Of a stretch of 64,000 bases of DNA, positions 1 to 7,863 are shown one piece after another. The position numbers were made by a program, and so were the translations under genes. Under the pieces are notes generated by a model, which was not told where the DNA came from, searched no databases, and saw only the letters and a list, made by a program, of their open reading frames with translations. The stretch's first letter is position 1. Every line of letters starts with the position of its first letter. The DNA is taken from assembly GCF_001570485.1 (NCBI RefSeq), contig NZ_BCTA01000028.1:62001-126000 (forward strand), given 5' to 3'. The DNA comes from Mycolicibacterium novocastrense (GTDB lineage Bacteria > Actinomycetota > Actinomycetes > Mycobacteriales > Mycobacteriaceae).

Positions 1-541
1 CAAGTTCGAATCCGAGATCGATTCGGTCCGCCAGCGCGAGGACCGTGACCGCAAGCTGCTCTCGGGCGGCTCGGTCGACGCCAAACAGCTCACCGAGTTG
101 CAGCACGAACTCGACACCCTGGAGCGCAGGCAAGCGGCGCTGGAGGATTCTCAACTCGAGGTGATGGAGCGACGCGAGGAACTGCAGCGCGATCAGCATG
201 CCGCGCTCGCGAAGATGGACGAGCTGCAGAACGAGCTGGGTTCCGCGCAGAGCGCCTGCGACGACGTCCGTACCGAACTGGATCAGCAGCGTCACCAGAG
301 CCTGTCGCGCCGTGACGAACTCGTCGCGACACTCGACCCCGACTTGGTCAGGCTCTACGAGCAGCAGCGCGCCCGCGGCGGCGCGGGGGCCGGACAACTG
401 CAGGGCCGTCGATGCGGGGCGTGCCGCATCGAAATCGACAAGGGTGAGCTTGCGCGCATCTCCGCGGCGGCCGACGACGAGGTGCTTCGCTGCCCCGAAT
501 GTGGCGCGATCCTGTTGCGCGTCAAGGGCTCCGGCGCGTGA
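1..541 (+). CDS. Coiled-coil zinc-ribbon protein (Rv2229c-like), 3' part
   Basis: The gene enters from the left edge in frame 2, so its start is outside the window. What is visible is a long heptad-rich, Glu/Gln/Arg-rich coiled coil ending near base 380. A C-terminal zinc ribbon follows, with two Cys pairs (CGAC and CPEC) about 35 residues apart. This is the C4-type zinc-ribbon family found next to the RNase H/CobC fusion in mycobacteria. Its molecular role is not settled; the coiled coil plus ribbon suggests a nucleic-acid or protein scaffold. Its TGA overlaps the GTG of the next gene (GTGA), so the two are probably translationally coupled. Confidence 0.85.
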   Translation, partial: KFESEIDSVRQREDRDRKLLSGGSVDAKQLTELQHELDTLERRQAALEDSQLEVMERREELQRDQHAALAKMDELQNELGSAQSACDDVRTELDQQRHQSLSRRDELVATLDPDLVRLYEQQRARGGAGAGQLQGRRCGACRIEIDKGELARISAAADDEVLRCPECGAILLRVKGSGA

Positions 542-1626
542 AGGTCATCGTCGAGGCGGACGGTGGCTCGCGCGGCAACCCGGGACCGGCGGGCTATGGG
601 GCGGTGGTCTGGTCGGCCGACCACGCAACCGTGTTCGCCGAGAGCAAGGAGGCGATCGGCCACGCCACCAACAATGTCGCCGAGTATCGCGGGCTGATCG
701 CCGGTCTGAGCGAGGCCGCGAGCCTGGGCGCCACGGAGGTCGACGTGCTGATGGACTCCAAGCTTGTGGTGGAACAGATGTCGGGCCGGTGGAAGGTCAA
801 GCACCCGGACATCGCAGTCCTGCATCAGCAGGCCACGGCGCTCGCCGCCCGATTCGACCGGGTCACCTACACGTGGATTCCGCGTGCGGAGAACAGCCAT
901 GCCGACCGGCTGACCAACGAAGCCATGGACGCCGCGGCCGAAATGCCCTCGGCCGTCGAGGAGCCCAAGCCACACCAGGCCTCCAACCCCACTGCGTGGA
1001 GCGGTGCGCACGGTGCGCCGACGCGGTTTCTGCTGCTGCGCCACGGTCAGACCGAGTTGTCGGTCGACCGCCGATACTCCGGGCGGGGGAACCCGGCGCT
1101 GACCGAACTCGGGCGTCGTCAGGCCGAAGCCGCCGCCCGCTATCTCGGACAGCGCGGGGGTGTCGCGGCGGTTGTCACGTCACCGCTGCAGCGCGCGTAC
1201 GACACCGCGGCGGCCGCGGCCAAGGTGCTCGGCCTGGACGTGGCCGTCGACGACGACCTCATCGAGACGGACTTCGGGGCCTGGGAGGGGCTGACGTTCG
1301 CCGAAGCGGCCGAACGCGACCCAGACCTGCACCGGCGTTGGCTGCGCGACACCTCGCTGGCGCCACCGGACGGCGAGAGCTTCGATGCCGCCGCGCAGCG
1401 GGTCGCCAGGGCACGGGCACGGGTCCTCGCCGAGCACGCGGGGGAGACGGTGCTGGTGGTCTCGCACGTGACGCCGATCAAGACACTGCTGCGGATGGCG
1501 CTCGACGGTGGCCCGAACATCCTGTTCCGGCTGCACCTCGATCTCGCGTCGCTGTCGATTGCCGAGTTCTATCCCGACGGTGCGGCGTCGGTGCGCTTGG
1601 TCAATCAGACGGCCTACCTGGATTAG
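538..1626 (+). CDS. Bifunctional RNase H / acid (alpha-ribazole) phosphatase, Rv2228c-like
   Basis: This is a 362-residue two-domain enzyme. Residues 1 to about 135 are a type I RNase H with the acidic residues of EADGGSRGNPG, NNVAEYRG, MDSKLVV and NSHADRL. It would cut RNA in RNA-DNA hybrids. From about residue 160 a histidine phosphatase domain begins, with Arg168-His169-Gly170 and a later VVSHVTP histidine motif. The M. tuberculosis homologue has CobC-like alpha-ribazole phosphatase activity, which fits the cobUTS genes later in this window. I chose GTG 538 because it overlaps the upstream stop and begins directly at the RNase H beta strand. An in-frame ATG at 499 would add 13 unconserved residues. 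Its stop overlaps the convergent gene's stop (TTAG). Confidence 0.93.
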   Translation: MKVIVEADGGSRGNPGPAGYGAVVWSADHATVFAESKEAIGHATNNVAEYRGLIAGLSEAASLGATEVDVLMDSKLVVEQMSGRWKVKHPDIAVLHQQATALAARFDRVTYTWIPRAENSHADRLTNEAMDAAAEMPSAVEEPKPHQASNPTAWSGAHGAPTRFLLLRHGQTELSVDRRYSGRGNPALTELGRRQAEAAARYLGQRGGVAAVVTSPLQRAYDTAAAAAKVLGLDVAVDDDLIETDFGAWEGLTFAEAAERDPDLHRRWLRDTSLAPPDGESFDAAAQRVARARARVLAEHAGETVLVVSHVTPIKTLLRMALDGGPNILFRLHLDLASLSIAEFYPDGAASVRLVNQTAYLD

Positions 1627-2192
1627 TCGTGTAGGTGCAGCCGCTCGCCGTGCGGTCCGAAGATGGTGATCGCCTCGACCGGACCGTCCACGACGCCGAA
1701 CCAGTGCGGCGTCCAGGTCGAGAACTCCACGGCCTCACCGGGTTTCACTGTGAAGTCGCGTTCGCCCAGAATCAGCCGCAGCCGACCGGACAGCACGTAC
1801 ATCCAGTCCTGGCCTTCGTGCACCGGGAGTTCGGCGGGCGGGTTGCGCCGGCGGGCGCTGATCCGGATCTTGAAGGCGTGCAGGCCGCCGGCGGCCTGGC
1901 GGGTCAACGGCCAGTACGTGATGCCATGTGCGGTATGGGATCCGCTACGCACGCGCGGATCCTCGGCTTCCGGTGCACGCAGCAGTTCGTCGGTGCTCAC
2001 CGACAACGCCGCGGCCAGTCTCGGTAGGTGATCGAGGGCGAGGCGGCGCTTGCCGGACTCCAGTCGGCTCAGCGTCGAGACGTCGATGTTCGACCGTCGG
2101 GCCACCTCCTCGAGCGTCAGGCCGTGCTGGGTGCGCAGTTCGCGCAGCCTGCGTCGCACCCGCGCGTCGACACCGTCGTCTTTTGCCTGCAT
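1623..2192 (-). CDS. XRE-family transcriptional regulator with cupin sensor domain
   Basis: This 189-residue protein has an N-terminal helix-turn-helix of the Cro/C1 type (about residues 12-66, with LTLEEVARRSNIDVSTLSRLE). A C-terminal cupin follows (about 105-185, with the motif ELPVHEGQDWMYVLSGRL). Such proteins bind DNA through the HTH and usually sense a small molecule in the cupin barrel. ATG 2192 is preferred because upstream in-frame codons run into the divergent flavoprotein gene. The 46-base divergent gap to the oxidoreductase at 2239 makes that gene and the following methyltransferase the likely targets. The ligand is unknown. Confidence 0.88.
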   Translation of the reverse strand: MQAKDDGVDARVRRRLRELRTQHGLTLEEVARRSNIDVSTLSRLESGKRRLALDHLPRLAAALSVSTDELLRAPEAEDPRVRSGSHTAHGITYWPLTRQAAGGLHAFKIRISARRRNPPAELPVHEGQDWMYVLSGRLRLILGERDFTVKPGEAVEFSTWTPHWFGVVDGPVEAITIFGPHGERLHLHD

Positions 2193-2238
2193 GGCAAGGA
2201 AGCTTGGCAGTTTCTCGCGACGGCTGCAAGGTGGTCGC

Positions 2239-3195
2239 ATGGACAGAATTTGGGATTGCGTCGTCGTCGGCGGCGGCGCCGCCGGGTTGAGTGCCGCGCT
2301 GGTGCTGGGCCGGGCCCGTCGTCGCACACTGCTGATCGACGGCGGTGCCCAGAGCAACCTCCCCGCGCACGGGATAGGCGGGCTTCTGGGTCACGACGGC
2401 CGGCCGCCGGCGGAACTGTATGCGTTGGGGCGCCAAGAGTTGTCGGCTTATCCGTCGGTCGAGGTGCGGACGGCGGAAGTCACCGGCGGAGAGCGCGCCG
2501 ACGAACTGTTCGTCCTGCGGTTGGACGACGGCGGGATCGAGCGGGCCAGGAGGGTGGTGTTGTCCACCGGTATGGAGTACCGGCCGCCGGCGCTTCCCGG
2601 ACTGGCGCAGTTGTGGGGTCGGTCCGCTTTCCACTGCCCGTTCTGTCACGGCTGGGAAGTTCGCGATCAGCCGCTGGCCGTGCTGGCGCGTGGTGAGCGC
2701 GCGGTGCACTCGACGCTGTTGTTGCGTCTCTGGAGCGACGACGTCATTCTGCTCACCGATGGTCCCGGCGATCTCGATGGCGCACAGCGCGAACGGCTGA
2801 CGGCTGCGGGTGTGACGGTGGACGAACGGGCGGTGGCCGAATTGTCTGGTGCCGATGGGAATCTGGAGGCCGTGGTGTTCGCCGACGGCAGCTGGCTGCC
2901 CCGGACGGGCATTCTGGTCGCGACGACGCTTCACCAACGCTCGTCGCTGGCCGAACAGCTCGGCGCCACCTCGGGCGAGTCGACGCCCGTCGCGCACAAT
3001 CCGGTTCACGTCGATGCGTTCTATCGCACCAGTGCGGGCGGGGTTTTCGCCGCCGGCGACCTGGTCGCCCAGATGCCGCAGGTGGCCGCCGCGGTGGCGG
3101 CCGGTTCGGCGGCGGCCGCCGCTGTCGTGCAGAGCCTGATCGAAGAGTATTTTCCAGCGGTTGTCCAGGAAGGGAGCCGACATGTCGTCGCCTGA
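2239..3195 (+). CDS. FAD-dependent thioredoxin reductase-like oxidoreductase
   Basis: This 318-residue flavoprotein has an N-terminal FAD dinucleotide-binding motif (VVGGGAAGLSAA, glycines 11-16). A redox-active CPFC motif (Cys133/Cys136, followed by HGWE) sits where thioredoxin reductases carry theirs. The C-terminal FAD motif GVFAAGDL lies near residue 270. The CPFCHG(W/Y)E signature marks a TrxR-like subgroup that includes small-molecule dithiol oxidases as well as disulfide reductases. A Shine-Dalgarno AAGGTGG lies just before ATG 2239. The last 14 bases overlap the methyltransferase gene, and in other actinobacteria the two activities occur fused in one protein. Substrate unknown; a low-molecular-weight thiol is my inference. 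Confidence 0.87.
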   Translation: MDRIWDCVVVGGGAAGLSAALVLGRARRRTLLIDGGAQSNLPAHGIGGLLGHDGRPPAELYALGRQELSAYPSVEVRTAEVTGGERADELFVLRLDDGGIERARRVVLSTGMEYRPPALPGLAQLWGRSAFHCPFCHGWEVRDQPLAVLARGERAVHSTLLLRLWSDDVILLTDGPGDLDGAQRERLTAAGVTVDERAVAELSGADGNLEAVVFADGSWLPRTGILVATTLHQRSSLAEQLGATSGESTPVAHNPVHVDAFYRTSAGGVFAAGDLVAQMPQVAAAVAAGSAAAAAVVQSLIEEYFPAVVQEGSRHVVA

Positions 3196-3808
3196 CGCCA
3201 AACAGCATTGGGAAGAACGCTATAGCGAACGCAACCGCATCTGGAGCGGGCGGGCCAACGTCCGTCTCGTCGAGGTGGGGTCGGACCTGGAGCCCGGCGT
3301 CGCGCTGGATCTGGGTAGCGGTGAGGGCGGTGACGCGATGTGGCTCGCCGAGAAGGGATGGCGGGTCGTCGCCGTTGACATCGCCGAAACCGCCCTGCGT
3401 CGTGCGGCGACCGATGCCGTAACGCGCGGGGTCGGTGACCGGATCGACTTTCAGCAGCACGACCTGTCGCACAGCTTCCCCGAGGGCGAATTCGATTTGG
3501 TGAACGCGCAGTTCCTGCACTCCACATTCCCGCTTGACCGAACAGCCATCTTCAGGGCGGCCGCGCAGGCGGTCCGGCCCGGTGGGCTCCTGCTCATCGT
3601 CGATCACGGCACACCGCCGCCGTGGCTATCCGAACTCCACGATCACCACCACACGTTCACACCGCCCGAGGAGGTCGTCGCCGCGCTGAATCTGCCTGAC
3701 TCCGAATGGGAACCGGCTCAGATCAGCACGCCGATGCGTGAGGTCACCACACCGGACGGCGAGCCTGCTCTGTGGTCCGACAACGTGATCGTGCTGCGCC
3801 GCCGGTAG
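3182..3808 (+). CDS. Class I SAM-dependent methyltransferase, TehB/thiopurine-type
   Basis: This 208-residue protein has the SAM motif I (VALDLGSGEGGDAMWLA, about residues 41-57), an acidic post-motif (VVAVDIAE) and motif IV region FDLVNAQFLHS. The N-terminal HWEERYSERNRIWSG is typical of methyltransferases related to TehB and thiopurine methyltransferase, which act on small toxic thiols, chalcogens or similar compounds. ATG 3182 lies inside the upstream flavoprotein gene with a strong AGGAAGGGAG ribosome site, so the pair is coupled. Its stop is three bases from the convergent oxygenase stop. The acceptor is not identifiable from sequence. Confidence 0.88.
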   Translation: MSSPDAKQHWEERYSERNRIWSGRANVRLVEVGSDLEPGVALDLGSGEGGDAMWLAEKGWRVVAVDIAETALRRAATDAVTRGVGDRIDFQQHDLSHSFPEGEFDLVNAQFLHSTFPLDRTAIFRAAAQAVRPGGLLLIVDHGTPPPWLSELHDHHHTFTPPEEVVAALNLPDSEWEPAQISTPMREVTTPDGEPALWSDNVIVLRRR

Positions 3809-3811
3809 GTG

Positions 3812-4567
3812 CTACGCGGCGTCGTGGAAGATGAGCCCGAGCGTGTAGCGCTCACCTGAGCGCACCACGGACACGCCGTGGCGCACCGGCGCGGCGGACC
3901 AACCGCGGGCCGATCGCACGGGCCGCTCTCGGGTGGTGAAGACGTAGCCGTGCCCGTGCGGCAACAGTGTGGAGGTGCCGCGGGACTGAGCGCGGGGGCG
4001 TTGTTCGAGCAGCAAGAACTCGCCGCCAGTGTGGTCGACGCCCGGCTCGCTGAGATTGATCACAACCTGCAGAGGAAACACCAAGTCGCCGTAAAGGTCT
4101 CGGTGCAGTGCATTCCAATCGCCCGGGCCGTATTTGAGCATGAGCGCGGTCGACTTCGTCTGGCCTGCGGCGTGGCACATTTCGAGCCAGTCGCCGAAGT
4201 CGTCCGGCCACGGCGTGGGACGGCCCAACTTTTTCCACCAATCGCGCGCGATGGGCAGCAGTCGCGGATAGAGCGCCTGCCTGAGCGCCTCGACTGGTTC
4301 GGGGTAGGGCTCGCGCAAATACCGGTACTCGCCTTCGCCGAACCGGTGCCTAGCCATGTCGATGGTGGAACGGAACAACTCGTCGGCGGTGTAAAGCCGC
4401 TTGAGCGTCGCGCCTTCGCGCTTGGTGAGGAGCCGGGGGAGCAGGGCGCCGCCGGTCGCGTCGAGTTCGGTGACGACGGCGTCCCAATCGGCGGCGTCGA
4501 CGCGAGTGTGCCATCGCGTATGCGCCATGTGGCGTTGCATACCCAGAAGACGCTCGCGGGGCGACAT
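3812..4567 (-). CDS. 2-oxoglutarate/Fe(II)-dependent oxygenase family protein
   Basis: This 251-residue protein resembles the bacterial 2OG-Fe(II) oxygenase family related to prolyl hydroxylases. The iron triad is visible as His and Asp in WNALHRDLYGD (about residue 155) and a distal His in VRHGVSVV (about 230). An Arg follows in SGERYTLGL that would bind 2-oxoglutarate. Such enzymes hydroxylate a protein or small-molecule target in the cytoplasm. No partner gene reveals the substrate. No convincing ribosome site precedes ATG 4567, so the start could be shorter by a few codons (an internal ATG lies nine codons in). The gene stands alone between a methyltransferase and the DUF222 gene. Confidence 0.82.
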   Translation of the reverse strand: MSPRERLLGMQRHMAHTRWHTRVDAADWDAVVTELDATGGALLPRLLTKREGATLKRLYTADELFRSTIDMARHRFGEGEYRYLREPYPEPVEALRQALYPRLLPIARDWWKKLGRPTPWPDDFGDWLEMCHAAGQTKSTALMLKYGPGDWNALHRDLYGDLVFPLQVVINLSEPGVDHTGGEFLLLEQRPRAQSRGTSTLLPHGHGYVFTTRERPVRSARGWSAAPVRHGVSVVRSGERYTLGLIFHDAA

Positions 4568-4641
4568 TCTGTGAGGTCATCCCCAAGCGGGAATTCATCC
4601 ACAGGGCGCTGGTTCGGCGTTCAGATTGTCGGGGGTGCGAG

Positions 4642-4647
4642 TAGTAT
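4642..4647 (+). promoter_or_regulatory. -10 hexamer TAGTAT of the DUF222-HNH gene
   Basis: TAGTAT matches the mycobacterial TANNNT -10 element and ends 7 bases before ATG 4655. Transcription would start at or within a base of the start codon, giving a leaderless mRNA. No Shine-Dalgarno sequence is present at the normal distance. Confidence 0.6.
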
Positions 4648-4662
4648 CGAAAGTATGTTCGA
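4647..4662. promoter_or_regulatory. Putative LexA SOS box overlapping the start of the DUF222 gene
   Basis: The 16-mer TCGAAAGTATGTTCGA matches the mycobacterial LexA consensus TCGAAC-N4-GTTCGA at 11 of 12 specified positions (A for C at position 6). It spans the -10 edge, the predicted transcription start and the ATG at 4655, so bound LexA would block initiation directly. Several 13E12-family genes in M. tuberculosis are reported to carry SOS boxes. Confidence 0.6.
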
Positions 4663-6142
4663 AGTACCTTCGGATGCCGATCTGATCACCTTCATGTGTG
4701 AAGAGGCGCGCGAGGAGTCGGCGGCCATGGGAAGGCGGCTGCAACTAGTGGGCGAGCTGTTCGCCCGGCGCAATCCGGAGATGGTGGAGTCGCGCTTCTA
4801 CGTCGCCGATGCGATCGCCGCGGTGGCGGCGGAGATCGCGCCGGTGCAGAACATCAGCCATGCCCGCGCGGTCGGTCAGGTCCAGGTCGCGATCGCGCTG
4901 CGGGATCGGTTGCCGCAGGTGCTCAGACGGTTCTGTCGCGGAATGATCGACTACCGGATGGTCTCAACGATCGTCGCGCGCACCGAGAATGTCGACGACG
5001 ACGTCATGGTGGGCCTGGACGAGGCGTTGGCCTGGCGGGTCGAGAAGTGGATGAAGCTGTCGAAGCCCAAGCTGCGTGACCGCATCGATATGTTCATCGC
5101 CGACTTCGATCCGGCCGCGGTCCGAGTGCCGCCGGAAGCCGATAAGCATCGCTACGTCGACGTCAGTCCCGCCGACTGTGCCGGATTGGCGTTTCTCGCG
5201 GGCAGGCTGCGCGCCGAAGACGGTGCGGCGTTGACTGCACGGTTGGATGCGTTGGCGGACACCGTGTGCGAGAACGATCCGCGGACGGTCGCCCAGCGTC
5301 GCGCCGACGCCTGCGGTCCGCTGGCGCGGCTCGAGGCCACGCTGGCGTGCCGGTGTGGATCCGACGACTGTTCCGCGCGCACCGAGCGTGCCGCGGCGTC
5401 CGCAGCGGTGATTCATCTTCTGGCCGAACAAGCCACCGTCGATGGAACCAGCGACAAGCCGGGATATCTACGCGGTTTCGGGGTGCTGCCCGCCGAGTCG
5501 GTGCGCAACCTGGCGCGTCACGCCGAACTCAAGCCGGTGGGCGTGCCGGCCAGCAATGCCGGTGCAAACACCGGAGATCGCCCCAGCGCGGGGGATCGCA
5601 CCAGCGCGAGCGCACGACCGAGCGCCGGGTATCGACCCAGCGCCAAGTTGACCGAGTTCCTGCAGTGGCGGGACCTGACGTGTCGCTGGCCTGGCTGTGA
5701 CAAGCCGGTGGCCGGCTGCGATGTGGACCATACGGTGCCGTGGCCCTACGGCCCGACGCATCCGTCGAACACCAAGCACTACTGCCGCATTCATCATCTG
5801 ATCAAGACGTTCTATACCGGCCCTGGTGGCTGGCGAGAAGAGCAATTGTCCGACGGCACAATCGTTTTGACCGCTCCGACCGGACACGTGTACCGGTCGG
5901 AACCCCACGGCGCGAGCATGTTTCCCACGCTCGGACAATCGACCGGCGCGCTCGAGGTCGGCACGCCTCCGCCGGAGAACCCCGACCGCATGGCGATGAT
6001 GCCGCGGCGCAGGCAAACCCGCGAACAGGACCGCCGTGACCGCATCAACACCGAACGGCGACGTCGGAGCGAGTTGATCGCCGAAGAGGAGCAACGACGC
6101 CAAGCGTGGCTCGCCGCGAACTACAAACCGCCACCCTTCTGA
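4655..6142 (+). CDS. 13E12-type DUF222 protein with C-terminal HNH endonuclease domain
   Basis: This is a 495-residue member of the 13E12 repeat family: an N-terminal DUF222 region (about residues 30-300) and a C-terminal HNH nuclease (about 330-410). The HNH part contains LTCRWPGCDKPVAGCDVDHTVP and a later CRIHHLIK, supplying zinc cysteines and the catalytic histidines. Between them lies a low-complexity linker (about 307-330) with imperfect DRPSAG-like repeats. The C-terminus is a charged helix. ATG 4655 fits the conserved family start MFE and the -10 spacing. The SOS-like box over the start suggests DNA-damage control. Family members are multi-copy and sometimes associated with phage sites; no flanking phage genes are seen here. 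Confidence 0.88.
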   Translation: MFEVPSDADLITFMCEEAREESAAMGRRLQLVGELFARRNPEMVESRFYVADAIAAVAAEIAPVQNISHARAVGQVQVAIALRDRLPQVLRRFCRGMIDYRMVSTIVARTENVDDDVMVGLDEALAWRVEKWMKLSKPKLRDRIDMFIADFDPAAVRVPPEADKHRYVDVSPADCAGLAFLAGRLRAEDGAALTARLDALADTVCENDPRTVAQRRADACGPLARLEATLACRCGSDDCSARTERAAASAAVIHLLAEQATVDGTSDKPGYLRGFGVLPAESVRNLARHAELKPVGVPASNAGANTGDRPSAGDRTSASARPSAGYRPSAKLTEFLQWRDLTCRWPGCDKPVAGCDVDHTVPWPYGPTHPSNTKHYCRIHHLIKTFYTGPGGWREEQLSDGTIVLTAPTGHVYRSEPHGASMFPTLGQSTGALEVGTPPPENPDRMAMMPRRRQTREQDRRDRINTERRRRSELIAEEEQRRQAWLAANYKPPPF

Positions 6143-6270
6143 GCGGCGAGCCGTGCGCTCGCCCCGTCGAAATTCACGAAGTAGCCAATTTCCGGTAGCC
6201 ACGTCTCTAAGCTGCCCTTCAAGATCAATCCTCTGTGGTTGGACCAAGGACCGTAGGAGACAGCGAGTCG

Positions 6271-6960
6271 ATGAAGAACCTCCCTGTAGCGACGACGGCG
6301 GGCCTGTTGGCGATTGCTCTGAGCCTAGGGCTCGTTGGCTGTGGTTCGAGTGATGACACGGCGGCCACGACGACGACCTCGGCTACTAGCGAGACCGGCA
6401 CGACGGCCGCACCCAGCCCGCCGCCCGACGACGATGACGACACGATCAACGAGTACGTCACCGAGAGCGATATCGCGGAGACACCGATCAAACCCGGCGA
6501 ACCCGGAACCCCGACCTTCAACTTCCCGATCCCGCCCGGATGGAGCGACGCGGGTGAGGCGACGCCGGAATGGGCCTACGGCGCCATCGTCTACGACAGC
6601 CCGAAGGATCCGAATGACCCGCCGGACATGTACGCGATCGCCTCGAAGCTGACCGGCAACGTAGATCAGGCGAAGATCCTTGAATACGCCCCGGAGCAGT
6701 TGGACGATATGGCCGAGTTCAAGCCGTTGGCAGAACCGGCGAGGGGCAAATTCGGTGGCTTCGATGCCCTTTCGTACGCAGGCACGTTCATGAACGACGG
6801 GCAGAAGCGATTCGTCGCACAGAGGACGGTCGTCGTGCCGGCGACGGACGGTGTGTTCGTCCTACAACTGAACGCGGACAGTCTCGAGGCCGAACAGAAC
6901 GCGGTACTCGACGCCATCAAGGTGATCGATGAGCAGACGACTATCACCCCGCCGTCATGA
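6271..6960 (+). CDS. LpqN/LpqT-family lipoprotein
   Basis: This 229-residue exported lipoprotein has a signal peptide ending in the lipobox LVGC (Cys24), which would be diacylated and anchored at the outer face of the membrane. A Thr/Ser/Ala-rich and Asp-rich linker (about 25-65) leads to a compact LpqN-type domain (about 80-225) with the motif FPIPPGWSDAG. The fold family is common in mycobacteria and its function is unresolved. Ribosome site TAGGAG precedes ATG 6271. It probably forms a short transcription unit with the small secreted protein 55 bases downstream. Confidence 0.88.
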   Translation: MKNLPVATTAGLLAIALSLGLVGCGSSDDTAATTTTSATSETGTTAAPSPPPDDDDDTINEYVTESDIAETPIKPGEPGTPTFNFPIPPGWSDAGEATPEWAYGAIVYDSPKDPNDPPDMYAIASKLTGNVDQAKILEYAPEQLDDMAEFKPLAEPARGKFGGFDALSYAGTFMNDGQKRFVAQRTVVVPATDGVFVLQLNADSLEAEQNAVLDAIKVIDEQTTITPPS

Positions 6961-7015
6961 CCGCCCGCACCATCCGATACCCAAAGGACCCGCTTACCGA
7001 CGGAGACGCATCGAT

Positions 7016-7330
7016 ATGAAGTTCCGGAACACGGCTCCAGTGCTCTTACTGGCTTCGGTGTGTAGCGCCGTGCTTTTGTCGACCTCACTGTTGACCGCGC
7101 CGCCGGCGAACGCGCAATGCACGGCCGGAGAGGTGTGGGACCAGCGCACCGGGGTGTGCTGGGACCAGTCCCAGACCTCACTGGGGGTCTCGGGCACGGG
7201 CGGCTGGTGCAAACCCGGCAGGATCGGACTGTGCATAGCGGCCTGGCAGAATTCACAGGTCCCGGGCGCGAACATCAAACCCGCGCCGCCGGGGGGACCG
7301 GCACCGCGCACGACCTGGCCCAACCGCTGA
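7016..7330 (+). CDS. Small secreted cysteine-containing protein
   Basis: This 104-residue protein has a clear Sec signal peptide (residues 1-33, cleavage after ANA). The mature chain of about 70 residues carries four cysteines (QCTAG, GVCWD, WCKPG, GLCIA), enough for two disulfides. A Pro/Gly-rich tail follows. I do not recognise a named family; short Trp/Cys exported proteins of this kind are frequent in mycobacteria. ATG 7016 is the first start that opens with a signal peptide. It follows the lipoprotein gene closely and is probably co-transcribed with it. Confidence 0.72.
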   Translation: MKFRNTAPVLLLASVCSAVLLSTSLLTAPPANAQCTAGEVWDQRTGVCWDQSQTSLGVSGTGGWCKPGRIGLCIAAWQNSQVPGANIKPAPPGGPAPRTTWPNR

Positions 7331-7369
7331 CACCTGCCGCAACCGCTGACACCTGCCGCAACACTCCGG

Positions 7370-7858
7370 TCAGCCCGTCCACGGCCTCAGCCGGGGAATC
7401 CACGCGCGAACGTTCGCGCGATACGCCTCGTACTGTTCCTCGTAGGTCCGCGCCAACGTCGGCTCCTCGTACCACCGCACGAACGACGCGGTGACCACCC
7501 AGCCGATCGTGGCGTACAGCACGAGCCACAGGCTGCCGAAAAGCACCGCTTGGCCGAGGATCGCGATCAACAGGCCCACGTACATCGGGTTGCGGACGAA
7601 CCGGTTGAACCCGGTCACGACCAGACGCTCGGTCGGCGCGACGGGCATGGGTGTGCCACCGGCCCTGACGAATTCGACGAACGCGTGGACGGGCGGGATC
7701 AGGCCGAGCACGACCAGGATCCCGCCCACCACCACACGCCACGCGGGCGCATCCGACAGGTCCCAGCGCGTCACCAACCACGGGCCGAGACCGACGAACG
7801 TGCCGGGGGCGACCACGAAGAAAGCGGCCGAGACGAGCGCGGCGGTGGTGATCCGCAC
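7370..7858 (-). CDS. Isoprenylcysteine carboxyl methyltransferase-like membrane protein
   Basis: This 162-residue protein has about four hydrophobic segments and the signature of the ICMT/PEMT methyltransferase family: RFVRNPMYVG near residue 90 and a C-terminal YEEPTLARTYEEQYEAYRA. Bacterial members use SAM to methylate a membrane or lipid-like acceptor that is generally unknown. The start is GTG 7858, five bases after the stop of the VOC gene, so it is the third gene of an AraC-VOC-methyltransferase group. Confidence 0.85.
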   Translation of the reverse strand: MRITTAALVSAAFFVVAPGTFVGLGPWLVTRWDLSDAPAWRVVVGGILVVLGLIPPVHAFVEFVRAGGTPMPVAPTERLVVTGFNRFVRNPMYVGLLIAILGQAVLFGSLWLVLYATIGWVVTASFVRWYEEPTLARTYEEQYEAYRANVRAWIPRLRPWTG

Positions 7859-7863
7859 GTGCG

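Noticed and set aside
3878..4654. N-terminal extension of the DUF222 gene
   Set aside because: The extra 259 codons run antisense to the 2OG oxygenase; the family start MFE and the -10/SOS arrangement point to 4655.
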